From the NCBI GenBank assembly GCA_009691105.1, contig SHVU01000012.1, forward strand, positions 1 through 62,040: 62,040 nt of DNA, written 5' to 3'. Positions 1-8,878 of the stretch are shown here, piece after piece. The DNA is from Rhodospirillales bacterium (lineage in GTDB: Bacteria; Pseudomonadota; Alphaproteobacteria; Rhodospirillales; SHVU01). Made by a program: the position numbers and the translations under genes. Positions within the stretch are counted from its first letter, which is position 1. Each line of letters opens with the position of its first letter. Under the pieces are notes generated by a model that had not been told where the DNA came from, did not search any database, and worked only from the letters and a program-made list of their open reading frames with translations.

Positions 1-597
1 GTTGATGATGACCGCGATCTTGTCGCCGCTCGTGCCGCGTGACACCAAGTTCATTTTGAAGGAGTGCGTCAGGGAGATGATGCAGGCCGACTGCTGGTAG
101 AGAAAGAGCTCGAAACGCTCGAGCCACCGCAGCGCGATATTTTGGTGGATCGCGCCGACGGCGGAGATGGAGGCCGGCCACAAATCACCGAGTTCGAAGA
201 CGAACGGGATCTTTCGAATCGCACCGATTATCCAGCCGGCAACGGCGACAAAGAACTGCGGCGACGTCGCGACCACCACGTCGGGACGGCGTTCGGCTAA
301 CGCCGAGAGCGTTCCGGTGATAAAGAAGCTCAGGAAGTCGAGACTGCGGAGGACTACACCTTCGTTCTTGGTAATGAAGGTCTTCACGCGGACTATGCGA
401 ATTCCCGATATCGTCTCGACTTGGTGCCAGCAATTATCGTAACCGTCGAGCAGCTTGCCGCGTGGAAAATTGGGGGCGCAGGTGATGACCGTAACGTCGT
501 GTCCCCAACTCGCCCAATAGCAGGCGCGCTCATAGACGCGCGTCGCAGCGGCGTTGGTTTCGGGCGGGAAGTTATCGGCAAGGAATAGGATTCGCAT
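1..597 (-). CDS. WbuB/WcaI-like family 4 glycosyltransferase, C-terminus beyond window
   Basis: Reading from an ATG at 597 gives 199 codons open to the window edge, so the C-terminal part with the nucleotide-sugar-binding domain is not visible. The N-terminus (MRILFLADNFPPE, then VTVITCAPNFPRGK) is typical of WbuB/WcaI-type GT-B enzymes that add amino sugars such as L-FucNAc in O-antigen and capsule assembly. The segment FVFELGDLWPASISAVGAI is also typical of that group. It lies 14 bases after the phosphoglycosyltransferase gene and is the last visible gene of the long minus-strand operon. Acceptor and donor sugar cannot be told from the sequence. Confidence 0.85.
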   Translation of the reverse strand, partial: MRILFLADNFPPETNAAATRVYERACYWASWGHDVTVITCAPNFPRGKLLDGYDNCWHQVETISGIRIVRVKTFITKNEGVVLRSLDFLSFFITGTLSALAERRPDVVVATSPQFFVAVAGWIIGAIRKIPFVFELGDLWPASISAVGAIHQNIALRWLERFELFLYQQSACIISLTHSFKMNLVSRGTSGDKIAVIIN

Positions 598-611
598 GGG
601 ACCCGCGATGA

Positions 612-1634
612 CTAGGTCGTCACGACTGCACGTTGCGGCACCGGGGCGAAGGTCAAATAGGCGATCAACAGAGCGACGACGATTCCCGCGCCTCCTACCG
701 CCGGCCAACCGTAACCGAGTGTTGCGGTGCCGGCCAGACCGACTAGGCCGAGGTTCGCAAGCGCGACGGCCTTAACGACCGAGCCATGGCCGAAGCCCCG
801 CTGCACGGCCTGCTGATAGAAGTGTTGGCGATGGGCCTGCCACACCGGCTCACCACGCCAAGTCCGCTTCGCAATGGTCACGGCGGCATCGGTTAGATAG
901 TAGAGCGGCAAAATCAGAGCTGCGGCGCCGAAGCCTTGGGCGGCGAGATCGAGTAGCAGGCCGCCCAGAACGAACCCGAGCGGCACACTGCCGACATCAC
1001 CCATAAAGACTTTGGCCGGCGGCCAATTCCACGCCAGGAAGCCGAGGGCCGCACCGGCAACACCAAGACTCAGCGCCGCGTAGGCCGGACCAAAGCCCGC
1101 GAGCGCTGCCACGGCAGCGATGCCGAGACCGATGGCAGCCGCTTCTGTCCCGGTGATGCCGTCAATCCCATCCATAAAATTGAAGGCGTTTAAGAACCAC
1201 ACCCACAGAAGCGCCGCCCCGACCGCATCCACGACGGGCGGAAGAATGCCGTCGAAATACAGCCGATCAGGGCCCATGACGACGAGCCCGCCGACAACCG
1301 CGACGACTTGAGCGGCGAGTCGGACGAGGACGGAAACCCCTTTGAGGTCATCGAGCCATGAGACAAGGGCGAGCCCTAGGATCGCCGCGACTGCTGCAAG
1401 AACCGTATCGTCCTGGATCGATCCCTGCGCCGCGTTGATGGCAAATGTTATGGCGATGATCACGAGGATAACGGCGATCCCGCCGCCGCGCGGTGTCGGC
1501 ACGACGTGACTGGATCGCGTGTTCGGTCGGTCGAGCACCTCGAAGCGTCGAAGTGCCCTCAGCACAAGTCCCGTTCCGATGCCCGAGGCGATCAACGCAG
1601 CCACGAAGACAATTGTAGCGTCGAACCACGTCAT
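612..1634 (-). CDS. Polyprenyl-phosphate phosphoglycosyltransferase (WbpL/WecA/MraY family)
   Basis: A 340-residue polytopic membrane protein of the polyprenol-phosphate N-acetylhexosamine-1-phosphate transferase family. Visible motifs are PTPRGGG (about 46-52), the catalytic NAFNFMDGIDG (149-159), GDVGS (212-216) and the cytosolic HRQHFYQ loop (268-274). Enzymes of this family start glycan synthesis by moving a sugar-1-phosphate onto undecaprenyl phosphate. The loop and the WbuB-like neighbour fit the WbpL subgroup, which uses FucNAc- or QuiNAc-type sugars; that sugar choice is inference. It is the only initiating transferase seen in the window, so it probably starts the repeat unit made by this cluster. 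Confidence 0.92.
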   Translation of the reverse strand: MTWFDATIVFVAALIASGIGTGLVLRALRRFEVLDRPNTRSSHVVPTPRGGGIAVILVIIAITFAINAAQGSIQDDTVLAAVAAILGLALVSWLDDLKGVSVLVRLAAQVVAVVGGLVVMGPDRLYFDGILPPVVDAVGAALLWVWFLNAFNFMDGIDGITGTEAAAIGLGIAAVAALAGFGPAYAALSLGVAGAALGFLAWNWPPAKVFMGDVGSVPLGFVLGGLLLDLAAQGFGAAALILPLYYLTDAAVTIAKRTWRGEPVWQAHRQHFYQQAVQRGFGHGSVVKAVALANLGLVGLAGTATLGYGWPAVGGAGIVVALLIAYLTFAPVPQRAVVTT

Positions 1635-1676
1635 GACTGATTTATAGCGAAGGGGCCGCTATGCGGCAAAGCGCCC

Positions 1677-3332
1677 TTAGTCCTTAAGGAAGCGCCAGCG
1701 CCACCGGCCGCGCGCCGCCCGGGTCTCGATCACGATCTGACGCCCCCACCGGCGATCGTAGAAGGCCGGCGCATAGGGACTCGATTCAAGCCGAAACGAA
1801 TGCCCAAAGGCGTGGAAGCTCCACCGCGCCCCGGTTGGAAGCGTCAACCACCAACGCCCATCGGTGGCCATGTCGGTTTGGACGTCCGGATGCAGATGAA
1901 AGCGGATCGCGACCCGATGCAACGGTGGGTCCGGCCGATCGTCTTCGATCCGGTCCTCGCCTTCCAGGATCCGGCCGTCCCGCGACAGCGCCATCTTGCG
2001 ATGATGGATGACCCCGAGATGCCGGTAGCCGTCATGGCTGCCTTCGACCGTAATCGCGACATTCGTTTCCGTCCGCGTTGCGGACACGTTGCGCGGTCGC
2101 CGCCCTAGTCGGAAGACGGAATGGACTTCGGCAGAATTCTGCCCGTCGACTTCGACAGTGGAGTGCGCTGCGGTACCGCGCAGGCGATTTCGCCAGAGGC
2201 CATCTTGATACGCGTAGGTTCCGCCGTTGACGACGACGCGGGCCGGTCCGTCACTGAATTCGAACGACAGCATGTCGGCATGGGCGTGAGCGGGCAGGTC
2301 GTCCGGCCCGCAGAGACCAGCATCCAGGACGGCGATCGTGTCGCGCGCTTCCAAACGGTGATATCCGGACTCCGGAAGGGTCCCGAGCGGCTTCGTCGTG
2401 CCGCCGAGACGCTTCCTAACAGCCGCGATCAGGTCGGCCCGCCCAACCTCGCCATCGTTGAACAGCGCAAGACGCGCGTCGCCAAGGCAAAATGTTGCAA
2501 GCGCCGCACCCATCCGTGTGATGGCGTGGGCGAGCCAGGGGACGGGTCCGCGCTCGGCAAGAACGGCCTGGAGATCGATGAGATCGATGAGAACCTGCAA
2601 GTGGTACGAGGGCGAGCGTTCGTAGTGACCGCCATCGGCGAGGACCTGGTGGGCGACTTCGGATTCAAGCTCGGCGAGAGCCGGCGCGACCAGATTCTCG
2701 CGGTCTTTGAGACACAAGCCTGCCGCGATCAACGCCTTCAGGTTCTTGATCAGATGATTGCCGCCCAGGTGTCGCTCGACAACGCGGCTCAAATGACGGG
2801 CTTGGCGATCCAGGCTCGTCGCAAGTTGCTTCGTAAAGGCGGGTGTCGCGCCTTCGGTTAGGAATGCGCCATGACGAAGCCAGGCGAAGACCCGGAGGCT
2901 TAACGGGTATGGATGCCAGGCGAGTCCACGGGGCTGTGGATGCGCTGTGATCCAATCCTCGATCAGGGCTCGGGCTTGGGCTCGAGCCCCCTCGTCGTTC
3001 AAGGACTCGAGATCGGCAAGCCATTCGAAATAGTGGAGTGTGAACCGCCACAGAAGCGGCTCGTCGGCGGCCTGCCAGCTTCCTAAGCCAAAGGGACGCT
3101 CGCGATTGAGAAGTCGAATACGGCCATCGCGGATACGGCGCCCGTTTTCGACATCGCCCGGCCAGAGCGACGGCGCGAACCGTTTAAATTCAGAGGAGTC
3201 GTTTGGGGCAAGCCAGAGCTGGGCATATAGCGGTGAGGCGTGCCAAGGGCGTTGAAGACGCGAAGCGATCCGCCCGAAGACCTGGTCACGCCGAAGATAG
3301 CGAAGCGTTCGAAAATCAGCGGCAAGGCTCAC
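1677..3332 (-). CDS. Heparinase II/III family protein (copy 1)
   Basis: A 551-residue protein with an alpha/alpha toroid N-terminal half and a C-terminal beta-sandwich, the layout of heparinase II/III and alginate-lyase-like proteins. Conserved stretches are GGNHLIKN (about 190-197), DGGHYERSPSYH (233-244) and HAHADMLSFE (349-358). The frame is open upstream, but a GTG at 3332 overlapping the TGA of the asparagine synthase gene (GTGA) is the likeliest start. Such lyase-fold proteins are common inside polysaccharide operons, where they may trim or edit the polymer in the periphery. No signal peptide is obvious at the chosen start. A second, divergent copy lies at 8,879-10,594. Confidence 0.85.
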   Translation of the reverse strand: MSLAADFRTLRYLRRDQVFGRIASRLQRPWHASPLYAQLWLAPNDSSEFKRFAPSLWPGDVENGRRIRDGRIRLLNRERPFGLGSWQAADEPLLWRFTLHYFEWLADLESLNDEGARAQARALIEDWITAHPQPRGLAWHPYPLSLRVFAWLRHGAFLTEGATPAFTKQLATSLDRQARHLSRVVERHLGGNHLIKNLKALIAAGLCLKDRENLVAPALAELESEVAHQVLADGGHYERSPSYHLQVLIDLIDLQAVLAERGPVPWLAHAITRMGAALATFCLGDARLALFNDGEVGRADLIAAVRKRLGGTTKPLGTLPESGYHRLEARDTIAVLDAGLCGPDDLPAHAHADMLSFEFSDGPARVVVNGGTYAYQDGLWRNRLRGTAAHSTVEVDGQNSAEVHSVFRLGRRPRNVSATRTETNVAITVEGSHDGYRHLGVIHHRKMALSRDGRILEGEDRIEDDRPDPPLHRVAIRFHLHPDVQTDMATDGRWWLTLPTGARWSFHAFGHSFRLESSPYAPAFYDRRWGRQIVIETRAARGRWRWRFLKD

Positions 3333-5185
3333 TGCTGTGTCCGCCAGGAGTCGAGCGCGAGAAGCGCCCAGATTTTCAAGGCGTGATCCCGGCCGCCGGT
3401 TCGATGTTCGGCGAGAAGCGTTGCGACCGGCGTCCAATCGATACCGAGCGTGGCCATGGATTGTGGCGTAAGGCGCTCGTCGACAACGCGGCCGAGATCG
3501 CGCTTCAGCCACACGCTCAGCGGTGGATTGAACCCGACTTTCGGCCGATCGACGAGGGCCGGCGGCAGCAACCGTCGCGCTATGGCCTTAAGGATGGCCT
3601 TCGACCCGCCTTTGACACGAAGAGCCGCCGGGATCTCTCCAACGGCCTCGACGACGCGGTGATCGAGAAGCGGCAGACGGAGTTCCAGAGAATGGCGCAT
3701 GCTCATGGCGTCGCCATAGGCGAGAATATTTCCCGGAAGGAACGTTCGGACGTCGGTTTCTTGCATCGCGTCAAGCGGATGGCGGGATCCAAGACTGTCG
3801 TATGCCGCGGCAATCGGATGCGTCGGAATTCCAGACAGCCCCAGCAATTGACCGCGCTCTTCGGGCGAAAAGTATTCGACCCACGACGCATACATTGCGG
3901 AATCGGTTTGCGACGCGCCCGCCACGAACTCACGGATGCGACGCGGGCCGTGCCGTCCGCTCTGATCTTCCGGAATTCGACGGGCAAGGGGCTCGATGAT
4001 GCCGCGCCGCACGATTCGCGGAATTCGCCGATAGGTTTTGGCCAGAAGCCCGCCGCGATAGCGTGGATAGCCGGCGAACACTTCGTCGCCGCCGTCGCCG
4101 ACCAAGGCGACGCTGACATGCTGGCGGGCGAGCCGCGCCAAGTCGTGAACCAGAAGAGCGGTGGGATTACCGAAGGGTTCGCCGAACGTGGCGATGTGCT
4201 CGTCGAGCAAGCGGCCGAGGGCTGGCGTCGCCTCGAGCTCGCGATGCTCGGCGCCGAGATGCTGCGCGACAGCTCGGGCCGGGCCGCGCTCGTCATACGC
4301 GGCTTCGGGGAAAACGACGGTGAAGGTCTTGATCGGCGGGGCGCCGGCGCGCTTGGCCGCACCCGCCATCAGGGCGGCGATGACCGAGCTGTCGACGCCG
4401 CCCGACAGAAAACAGCCGATAGGAACATCCGCTACCATATGTTCGGCAACGGCATGGCCCAGGATGGCTTGGGTCCGCGCGACGGCCTCATCAAATGAAA
4501 TGGTGCCGTGGCCTTCGAACCGGGGTTGCCAGTAGGGCTCGACCGTCGTCCGCCCGTCGCGCCAGCGCAAAAGGTGGCCCGGGGGCAATTTCCGAATGCC
4601 GCGGTGAATCGTGCGCGGCGCGGGGATGTAGAGACAGGCCAGATATTCGGAGATGGCGTCGCGATCGACACCAAGATCGATGCCGGGATGGGCCTTGAGA
4701 GCCGCAATTTCGGACGCGAAGGCGAGACCGCCGTCCGCCAGCGGCGCGTAGACCACCGGCTTGATGCCGAGGCGATCGCGAACAACGACGAGCTCGCGTT
4801 GCTCTCGGTCCCAGACGGCGAACGCGAACATGCCGGAGATCTGTCGAAGGGCCGCCGCACCATTGCGGGCCCAGAGCGCCAACAGGACTTCGGTGTCGCT
4901 GGTCGAGCGGAAACGCTCGCCTTGGGATTCAAGCTCGGCGCGAAGGGTCCGGAAATTGACGATCTCGCCGTTGAAGACAAGCACATACCGCCCGGAGGCC
5001 GAGACCATGGGCTGCGCAGCGGCAGCGGATAGATCGATGATCTTGAGGCGGGTATGGGCGAGGCCGCCGGGGCCGTGCTCGTCCTGCCACAGCCCCGACG
5101 CGTCGGGGCCGCGAAGGCGCAGCCGCTCGCTCATGGCGAGCAACGTCGCCCGGTCGGCTAGGGTCGATCCGGCGATACCGCACAT
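3329..5185 (-). CDS. asnB: Asparagine synthase (glutamine-hydrolysing)-like amidotransferase
   Basis: 618 residues. The start at 5185 gives MCGIAGS, leaving Cys2 as the N-terminal glutaminase nucleophile after Met removal; the longer open frame upstream lacks this feature. The N-terminal class II glutaminase domain (1-210) is followed by an ATP-pyrophosphatase synthetase domain with SGGVDSS near residue 260. In polysaccharide clusters such AsnB homologues often amidate sugar uronates rather than aspartate. With a WbpA-type dehydrogenase in the same region, an amidated uronic acid is a reasonable inference. The gene overlaps the heparinase-like gene by GTGA, so the two are translationally coupled. 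Confidence 0.9.
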   Translation of the reverse strand: MCGIAGSTLADRATLLAMSERLRLRGPDASGLWQDEHGPGGLAHTRLKIIDLSAAAAQPMVSASGRYVLVFNGEIVNFRTLRAELESQGERFRSTSDTEVLLALWARNGAAALRQISGMFAFAVWDREQRELVVVRDRLGIKPVVYAPLADGGLAFASEIAALKAHPGIDLGVDRDAISEYLACLYIPAPRTIHRGIRKLPPGHLLRWRDGRTTVEPYWQPRFEGHGTISFDEAVARTQAILGHAVAEHMVADVPIGCFLSGGVDSSVIAALMAGAAKRAGAPPIKTFTVVFPEAAYDERGPARAVAQHLGAEHRELEATPALGRLLDEHIATFGEPFGNPTALLVHDLARLARQHVSVALVGDGGDEVFAGYPRYRGGLLAKTYRRIPRIVRRGIIEPLARRIPEDQSGRHGPRRIREFVAGASQTDSAMYASWVEYFSPEERGQLLGLSGIPTHPIAAAYDSLGSRHPLDAMQETDVRTFLPGNILAYGDAMSMRHSLELRLPLLDHRVVEAVGEIPAALRVKGGSKAILKAIARRLLPPALVDRPKVGFNPPLSVWLKRDLGRVVDERLTPQSMATLGIDWTPVATLLAEHRTGGRDHALKIWALLALDSWRTQQ

Positions 5186-5199
5186 TGATGGGGGTGGGA

Positions 5200-5904
5200 C
5201 TAGGGAAAGAGGTTGTAGCGGACGATGCAGCGCAGCGCCGATAGACCGTCGCGCCACGTAACCTTCTTGCCTTCGTCGTAAGTGCGCCCGGCGTAGGTGA
5301 CGCCGACCTCGTAGAGGCGCGGGTGCGGCCGCAACCGACAGATCTTGGCGGTGATCTCGGGCTCGAATCCAAAGCGGTCTTCGACAAGCGTGATCCGCTT
5401 CAGGATGTCGGCACGGAAGACCTTGTAGCAGGTCTCCATGTCAGTGAGGTTCACGTCGGTCAGCATGTTGGACAGAAGCGTCAGCAGCTTGTTCCCAACC
5501 ATGTGCCAGAAATAGAGGACTCGAGTGCTTTCGCCACCTTTAAAACGCGAGCCGTACACAATGTCGGCGCGCCCGGCGACGATCGGCTCGAGGAGCTTGG
5601 CGTAATCCTGCGGGTCGTATTCGAGATCGGCGTCCTGAACCAAAACAATCTCGCCCAGCGCCTCGGCGACGCCGGTACGGATCGCCGCTCCCTTGCCGCG
5701 GTTCACACCATGAAGAACGACACGAATCCGAGGTTCATTCTTGGCAATTGCCTGGGCCGTGGCCACAGACTCGTCGGTCGAACCGTCGTCGATGATGACG
5801 ATGTCTTTTTCCAAGCCGCGCGTATCGGCAGCGAGCACGCGCGCGATGACGGCGGCAAGCGTCGCGGTCTCGTTGTAACAGGGGATGATGATGGACAGGG
5901 TCAT
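5200..5904 (-). CDS. Family 2 glycosyltransferase (DPM1-like)
   Basis: 234 residues from the ATG at 5904 (MTLSIIIPCYNE). The GT-A fold motifs IIPCYNE, IDDGSTDES and VQDADLEYDPQDY (the DxD-like metal site) are clear. Similarity in style is to dolichyl/polyprenyl-phosphate mannose- or glucose-synthase type GT2 proteins without a membrane anchor. Such enzymes load a single sugar onto a lipid carrier for use by membrane GT-C enzymes. The next gene downstream encodes a GT-C-like membrane protein, which makes a carrier-lipid sugar donor plus user pair plausible. Confidence 0.88.
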   Translation of the reverse strand: MTLSIIIPCYNETATLAAVIARVLAADTRGLEKDIVIIDDGSTDESVATAQAIAKNEPRIRVVLHGVNRGKGAAIRTGVAEALGEIVLVQDADLEYDPQDYAKLLEPIVAGRADIVYGSRFKGGESTRVLYFWHMVGNKLLTLLSNMLTDVNLTDMETCYKVFRADILKRITLVEDRFGFEPEITAKICRLRPHPRLYEVGVTYAGRTYDEGKKVTWRDGLSALRCIVRYNLFP

Positions 5905-5983
5905 GGGTGCTGGTGCCGCCTGACTGCGCGCAAACACTGGCCGTCTACCAGAGCGGGGAGTTTTCGGCAAGGTACGTGGCTCT

Positions 5984-7870
5984 CTAGCGGTCTAGTCGAC
6001 AGCTAGCACCTCGATCGAGGGCGAAGACGGTCATGGATTGTGGAACGGATTCAAACGACGGCAAGGTACGTGAGGCGATGAAGCGCGAGGCCACGGTGTC
6101 GGCGGCCCGGGCGCAGCCGGCTTCGACGAGACGACGGGCGATCTCATCGAGGCGGGTGTCAGCGGGTGGCGTCTGGGCCAAGATATGCGTAATGCCGAGC
6201 GTTTTCATTTCAGCAAAGAATTTGTTGAGATTAGTAGCGCTCGGCGTCAGATCGACGCGGGCATCGTAGACAGCGTGGGCCAGGAATGTCGGCTTCTCGA
6301 TCGGATACAGGAGCTGGCGTTCCTCCAGGAGCAATCGATCGTTGGGCTTGAGATGGGCATTGATCCAAGGAACTGGTCGATAGATAGCAACGTTACGTTC
6401 GAGAAATTCATCCCGGCTTTCTCCCGAGATGAGATAACGCGCGAAATTGATCGTGAATAAGCCCTGAGCGGCGAACTGAACTCCGAGAACGACTGCAAAG
6501 GCTGCAGCGAGGGGTCGGGCTCGAAAAGGATCGTTAGCCCATCGGCGGGCCGCGACCGTCATGAGCAAGACGACAAGCGGCAAAATGGGCACCAGGTGAC
6601 GAACGCGCTGCGATGAGCCTGACGCGAACCAGGCGACATAAAAAAGGATGGCGACGGCCGCGATCGGCAGGAGTTCGCTGCTGCGCAGACGAGCGCGATA
6701 CCGAATCAGGCCGGCGATCGCGAAGGGCAGAACTATCCAAAGATATGGTCCGAAGCCGGTCCGTCCCGATTCGAACATGACTGCCGGCGCGAGGGTTGCC
6801 CAGAACGGGTAGAGGATCAGCCAGAGCAGGTCGATGGGAACAGCACGTTCCTGCGCGAAGAACATCTCCTTGAAATACTCGGCGTGGGCGGCGTCCCAAT
6901 AGCGGACGTCGGGGAGCCATCCGTACAGCATGGGAAAGACCGGATCGCCACTGTTGATCCAGTTCCAGACGTACCATTGGCCTCCGGCGATCAGGGCCGC
7001 TACGCCAAATGCGGCCCCCCGTTTCAGCCAACCCGGCCCAAGGAGAATCACCAGGCCGACGGTGGCGACGAACAAAAGGCCGAGATATTTCCCACCCGCA
7101 TAAAAACCGGCCGCCATCCCGGCGAGGGCAGCGTGAGAAATGTCGTTCTGCCGCAGTGATCGGGCCGCCGAGGCGGCAGCGACCAGAGCAAAGAGTCCCA
7201 GCCGGACTTCGACCTGGCCGGAGCCCGCGCCATAGATGATCGCCGGCACGGTCATGAGGACCGCCGTTGCAGCCAAAGACCAGGCCCTCTCAAGATGCCG
7301 CCGGCAGATAGCGTAGAACAGGGCGCCGAGACCCCATCCGCTGGCGAAGGTCCACAACGTCAACGCTCTCTCGCCGCCTAGCGCGAGCACCGTGGCATAG
7401 GTCATCTGGACCAACAGCGGTGCTGCCCCGTCGACGGCGCGGCGCATGAACTCGATCCGCCCCGCAGCGATGAAGTCGCGGGGAAGCGCAAAATGGTAAG
7501 CCAGAGAGTCGGCGTCCGCGGGCGGTGATAAGCCCTCGGCAAAATCAAAGATGATGGCGAGAGCCAGAACTGCCAAAAGAACGTGTTCGATCCACCGCCA
7601 CTGTCCGGACAGGTCGGGAATCGCCGAACGTCCGATGCAGGGAAGCAGAAGGACTCCGATTCCGAGAAGGACGACGAAGGATGCGCCGGTGAAATGCGCG
7701 CTGATCCCGATGGGAAAGAGGAGCCAGCCAAGAATTCCCAGGCCAACGGCGAAGGACCACGGCAATCGCTCGCGGGACTCAAGGGTGGCGAGCACCCCGA
7801 AGCACTGCAGCGTAGCCGCGCCGAACCCGACGCAAGCTGCGATCTGAAACAGAACGACGAGCTCGGCCAT
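5984..7870 (-). CDS. Polytopic membrane protein, GT-C (ArnT/PMT-like) glycosyltransferase candidate
   Basis: 628 residues with about ten or more hydrophobic segments and a soluble C-terminal domain (after about residue 480). An acidic pair, FAEGLSPPADADSLAYHFALPRD near residues 110-140, sits in the first periplasmic loop, as in GT-C enzymes using lipid-linked sugars. The start at 7870 shares one base with the stop of the upstream GT2 gene (TGATG). The DPM1-like GT2 gene just downstream could supply the polyprenyl-linked donor. Family membership is judged by topology only; an O-antigen polymerase or other integral glycan protein is possible. Confidence 0.65.
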   Translation of the reverse strand: MAELVVLFQIAACVGFGAATLQCFGVLATLESRERLPWSFAVGLGILGWLLFPIGISAHFTGASFVVLLGIGVLLLPCIGRSAIPDLSGQWRWIEHVLLAVLALAIIFDFAEGLSPPADADSLAYHFALPRDFIAAGRIEFMRRAVDGAAPLLVQMTYATVLALGGERALTLWTFASGWGLGALFYAICRRHLERAWSLAATAVLMTVPAIIYGAGSGQVEVRLGLFALVAAASAARSLRQNDISHAALAGMAAGFYAGGKYLGLLFVATVGLVILLGPGWLKRGAAFGVAALIAGGQWYVWNWINSGDPVFPMLYGWLPDVRYWDAAHAEYFKEMFFAQERAVPIDLLWLILYPFWATLAPAVMFESGRTGFGPYLWIVLPFAIAGLIRYRARLRSSELLPIAAVAILFYVAWFASGSSQRVRHLVPILPLVVLLMTVAARRWANDPFRARPLAAAFAVVLGVQFAAQGLFTINFARYLISGESRDEFLERNVAIYRPVPWINAHLKPNDRLLLEERQLLYPIEKPTFLAHAVYDARVDLTPSATNLNKFFAEMKTLGITHILAQTPPADTRLDEIARRLVEAGCARAADTVASRFIASRTLPSFESVPQSMTVFALDRGASCRLDR

Positions 7871-8877
7871 CAGGCGATCCCCAGGGCTCGCAAGATCGGG
7901 TCGATCAGGCCTCGGAACTGCACGAGATAGGCGGTCGCGGCGAAGACGATCCATAGCCATGCCGCAGCCAATATGGGTTTGCGAGCAGGGACATCACGAT
8001 TTGGCAGGAGCGTGTCCAACGTCAAACCAAGAAGATGAAGCGGCGCGCTGAGCAAAACGCGAAGCGCGTTGAACAATCGGCCACGACCCCAATGCGCGAC
8101 GGCGGCCTCGTGATGAATGGCCAGACCACGGAAAATCACGCTCGCCAGTACCGCTCCGGGCCGTGCCTTCAACGCTGGAATGTAGCGGCCGGCGATTGTA
8201 AGACAGCAGGCGAGGCGTCGATCGACGTGGCTCATGACGCTGCCCGGCGTCAGGTGATAGCGGACGAGGGCCTCCGCGAAGACGAGGAAGCGGTTTCCAG
8301 GCTGGGCCAGCATCTTGAGCCAAAGATCGAAGTCCTGGGCATTGGGGAGGGACTCGTCGAAACCGCCGACGGCGATGACGGTATCGCGTCTAGCGACGAC
8401 GCTGCAGGTATCGATGAAGCCTTTACGATATAGCGTGACGAAGGGATCTCGGTGCTCGACGAAGCGTTGAGCGCAGGCGTTCAAGCTTTGCGCGCCATCG
8501 GCACTTACGATGATGCCATCGTGGGCGACCAGAACCAGATCCTCGGTCAGGAAGGCGATACTGCGCGCGATCTTGGCGGGCAGCCACTCGTCGTCGGCGT
8601 CAAGAAAGGCCACGAAGGTTCCGGTGGCCTCGCGGAGGGCGCGGTTACGGGCGGCGCCCGGCCCGGCGTGATCCTGGCGAAAAACGCGAAGCGTGATGCT
8701 GCCGAGCGCGCCGGCCATGGCGCGGGCCTCGTCAGCGGTGCGATCGGACGAGCCATCATCGATGACGACGACTTCCTTCGGGCGCAGCGTCTGCGCAGCC
8801 ACCGAGGCCAGGGCGCGACGAATCGTCGCTTCGGCGCGAAATGCTGGAAGGATCACACTGACGTCGGCGGACCTCAT
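7870..8877 (-). CDS. Family 2 glycosyltransferase with C-terminal membrane segments
   Basis: 335 residues. The GT-A N-terminal domain shows VILPAFRAEATI, VIDDGSSDRTADE and FLDADDEWLPAKI (DxD), followed by VGGFDESLPNAQDFDLWLKML, the usual acceptor-side motif with the catalytic acid in ED/QD-W context. The last 60 residues hold a hydrophobic segment, so the enzyme is probably held at the cytoplasmic face of the inner membrane. It starts two bases from the stop of the upstream heparinase-like gene and overlaps the downstream GT-C candidate by one base. Sugar specificity is unknown. Confidence 0.88.
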   Translation of the reverse strand: MRSADVSVILPAFRAEATIRRALASVAAQTLRPKEVVVIDDGSSDRTADEARAMAGALGSITLRVFRQDHAGPGAARNRALREATGTFVAFLDADDEWLPAKIARSIAFLTEDLVLVAHDGIIVSADGAQSLNACAQRFVEHRDPFVTLYRKGFIDTCSVVARRDTVIAVGGFDESLPNAQDFDLWLKMLAQPGNRFLVFAEALVRYHLTPGSVMSHVDRRLACCLTIAGRYIPALKARPGAVLASVIFRGLAIHHEAAVAHWGRGRLFNALRVLLSAPLHLLGLTLDTLLPNRDVPARKPILAAAWLWIVFAATAYLVQFRGLIDPILRALGIA

Positions 8878-8878
8878 C

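Noticed and set aside
1677-3512. Longer heparinase frame starting at 3512
   Set aside because: The extra 60 residues (MAEARSRPRCRRAP...) overlap the end of asnB, are Arg-rich shadow sequence, and the GTGA overlap at 3332 gives a natural start.
3203-4498. 431-codon plus-strand open frame opposite asnB
   Set aside because: It mirrors the codon structure of the GC-rich asparagine synthase gene; product has no recognisable motifs and lies wholly inside a clear family member.
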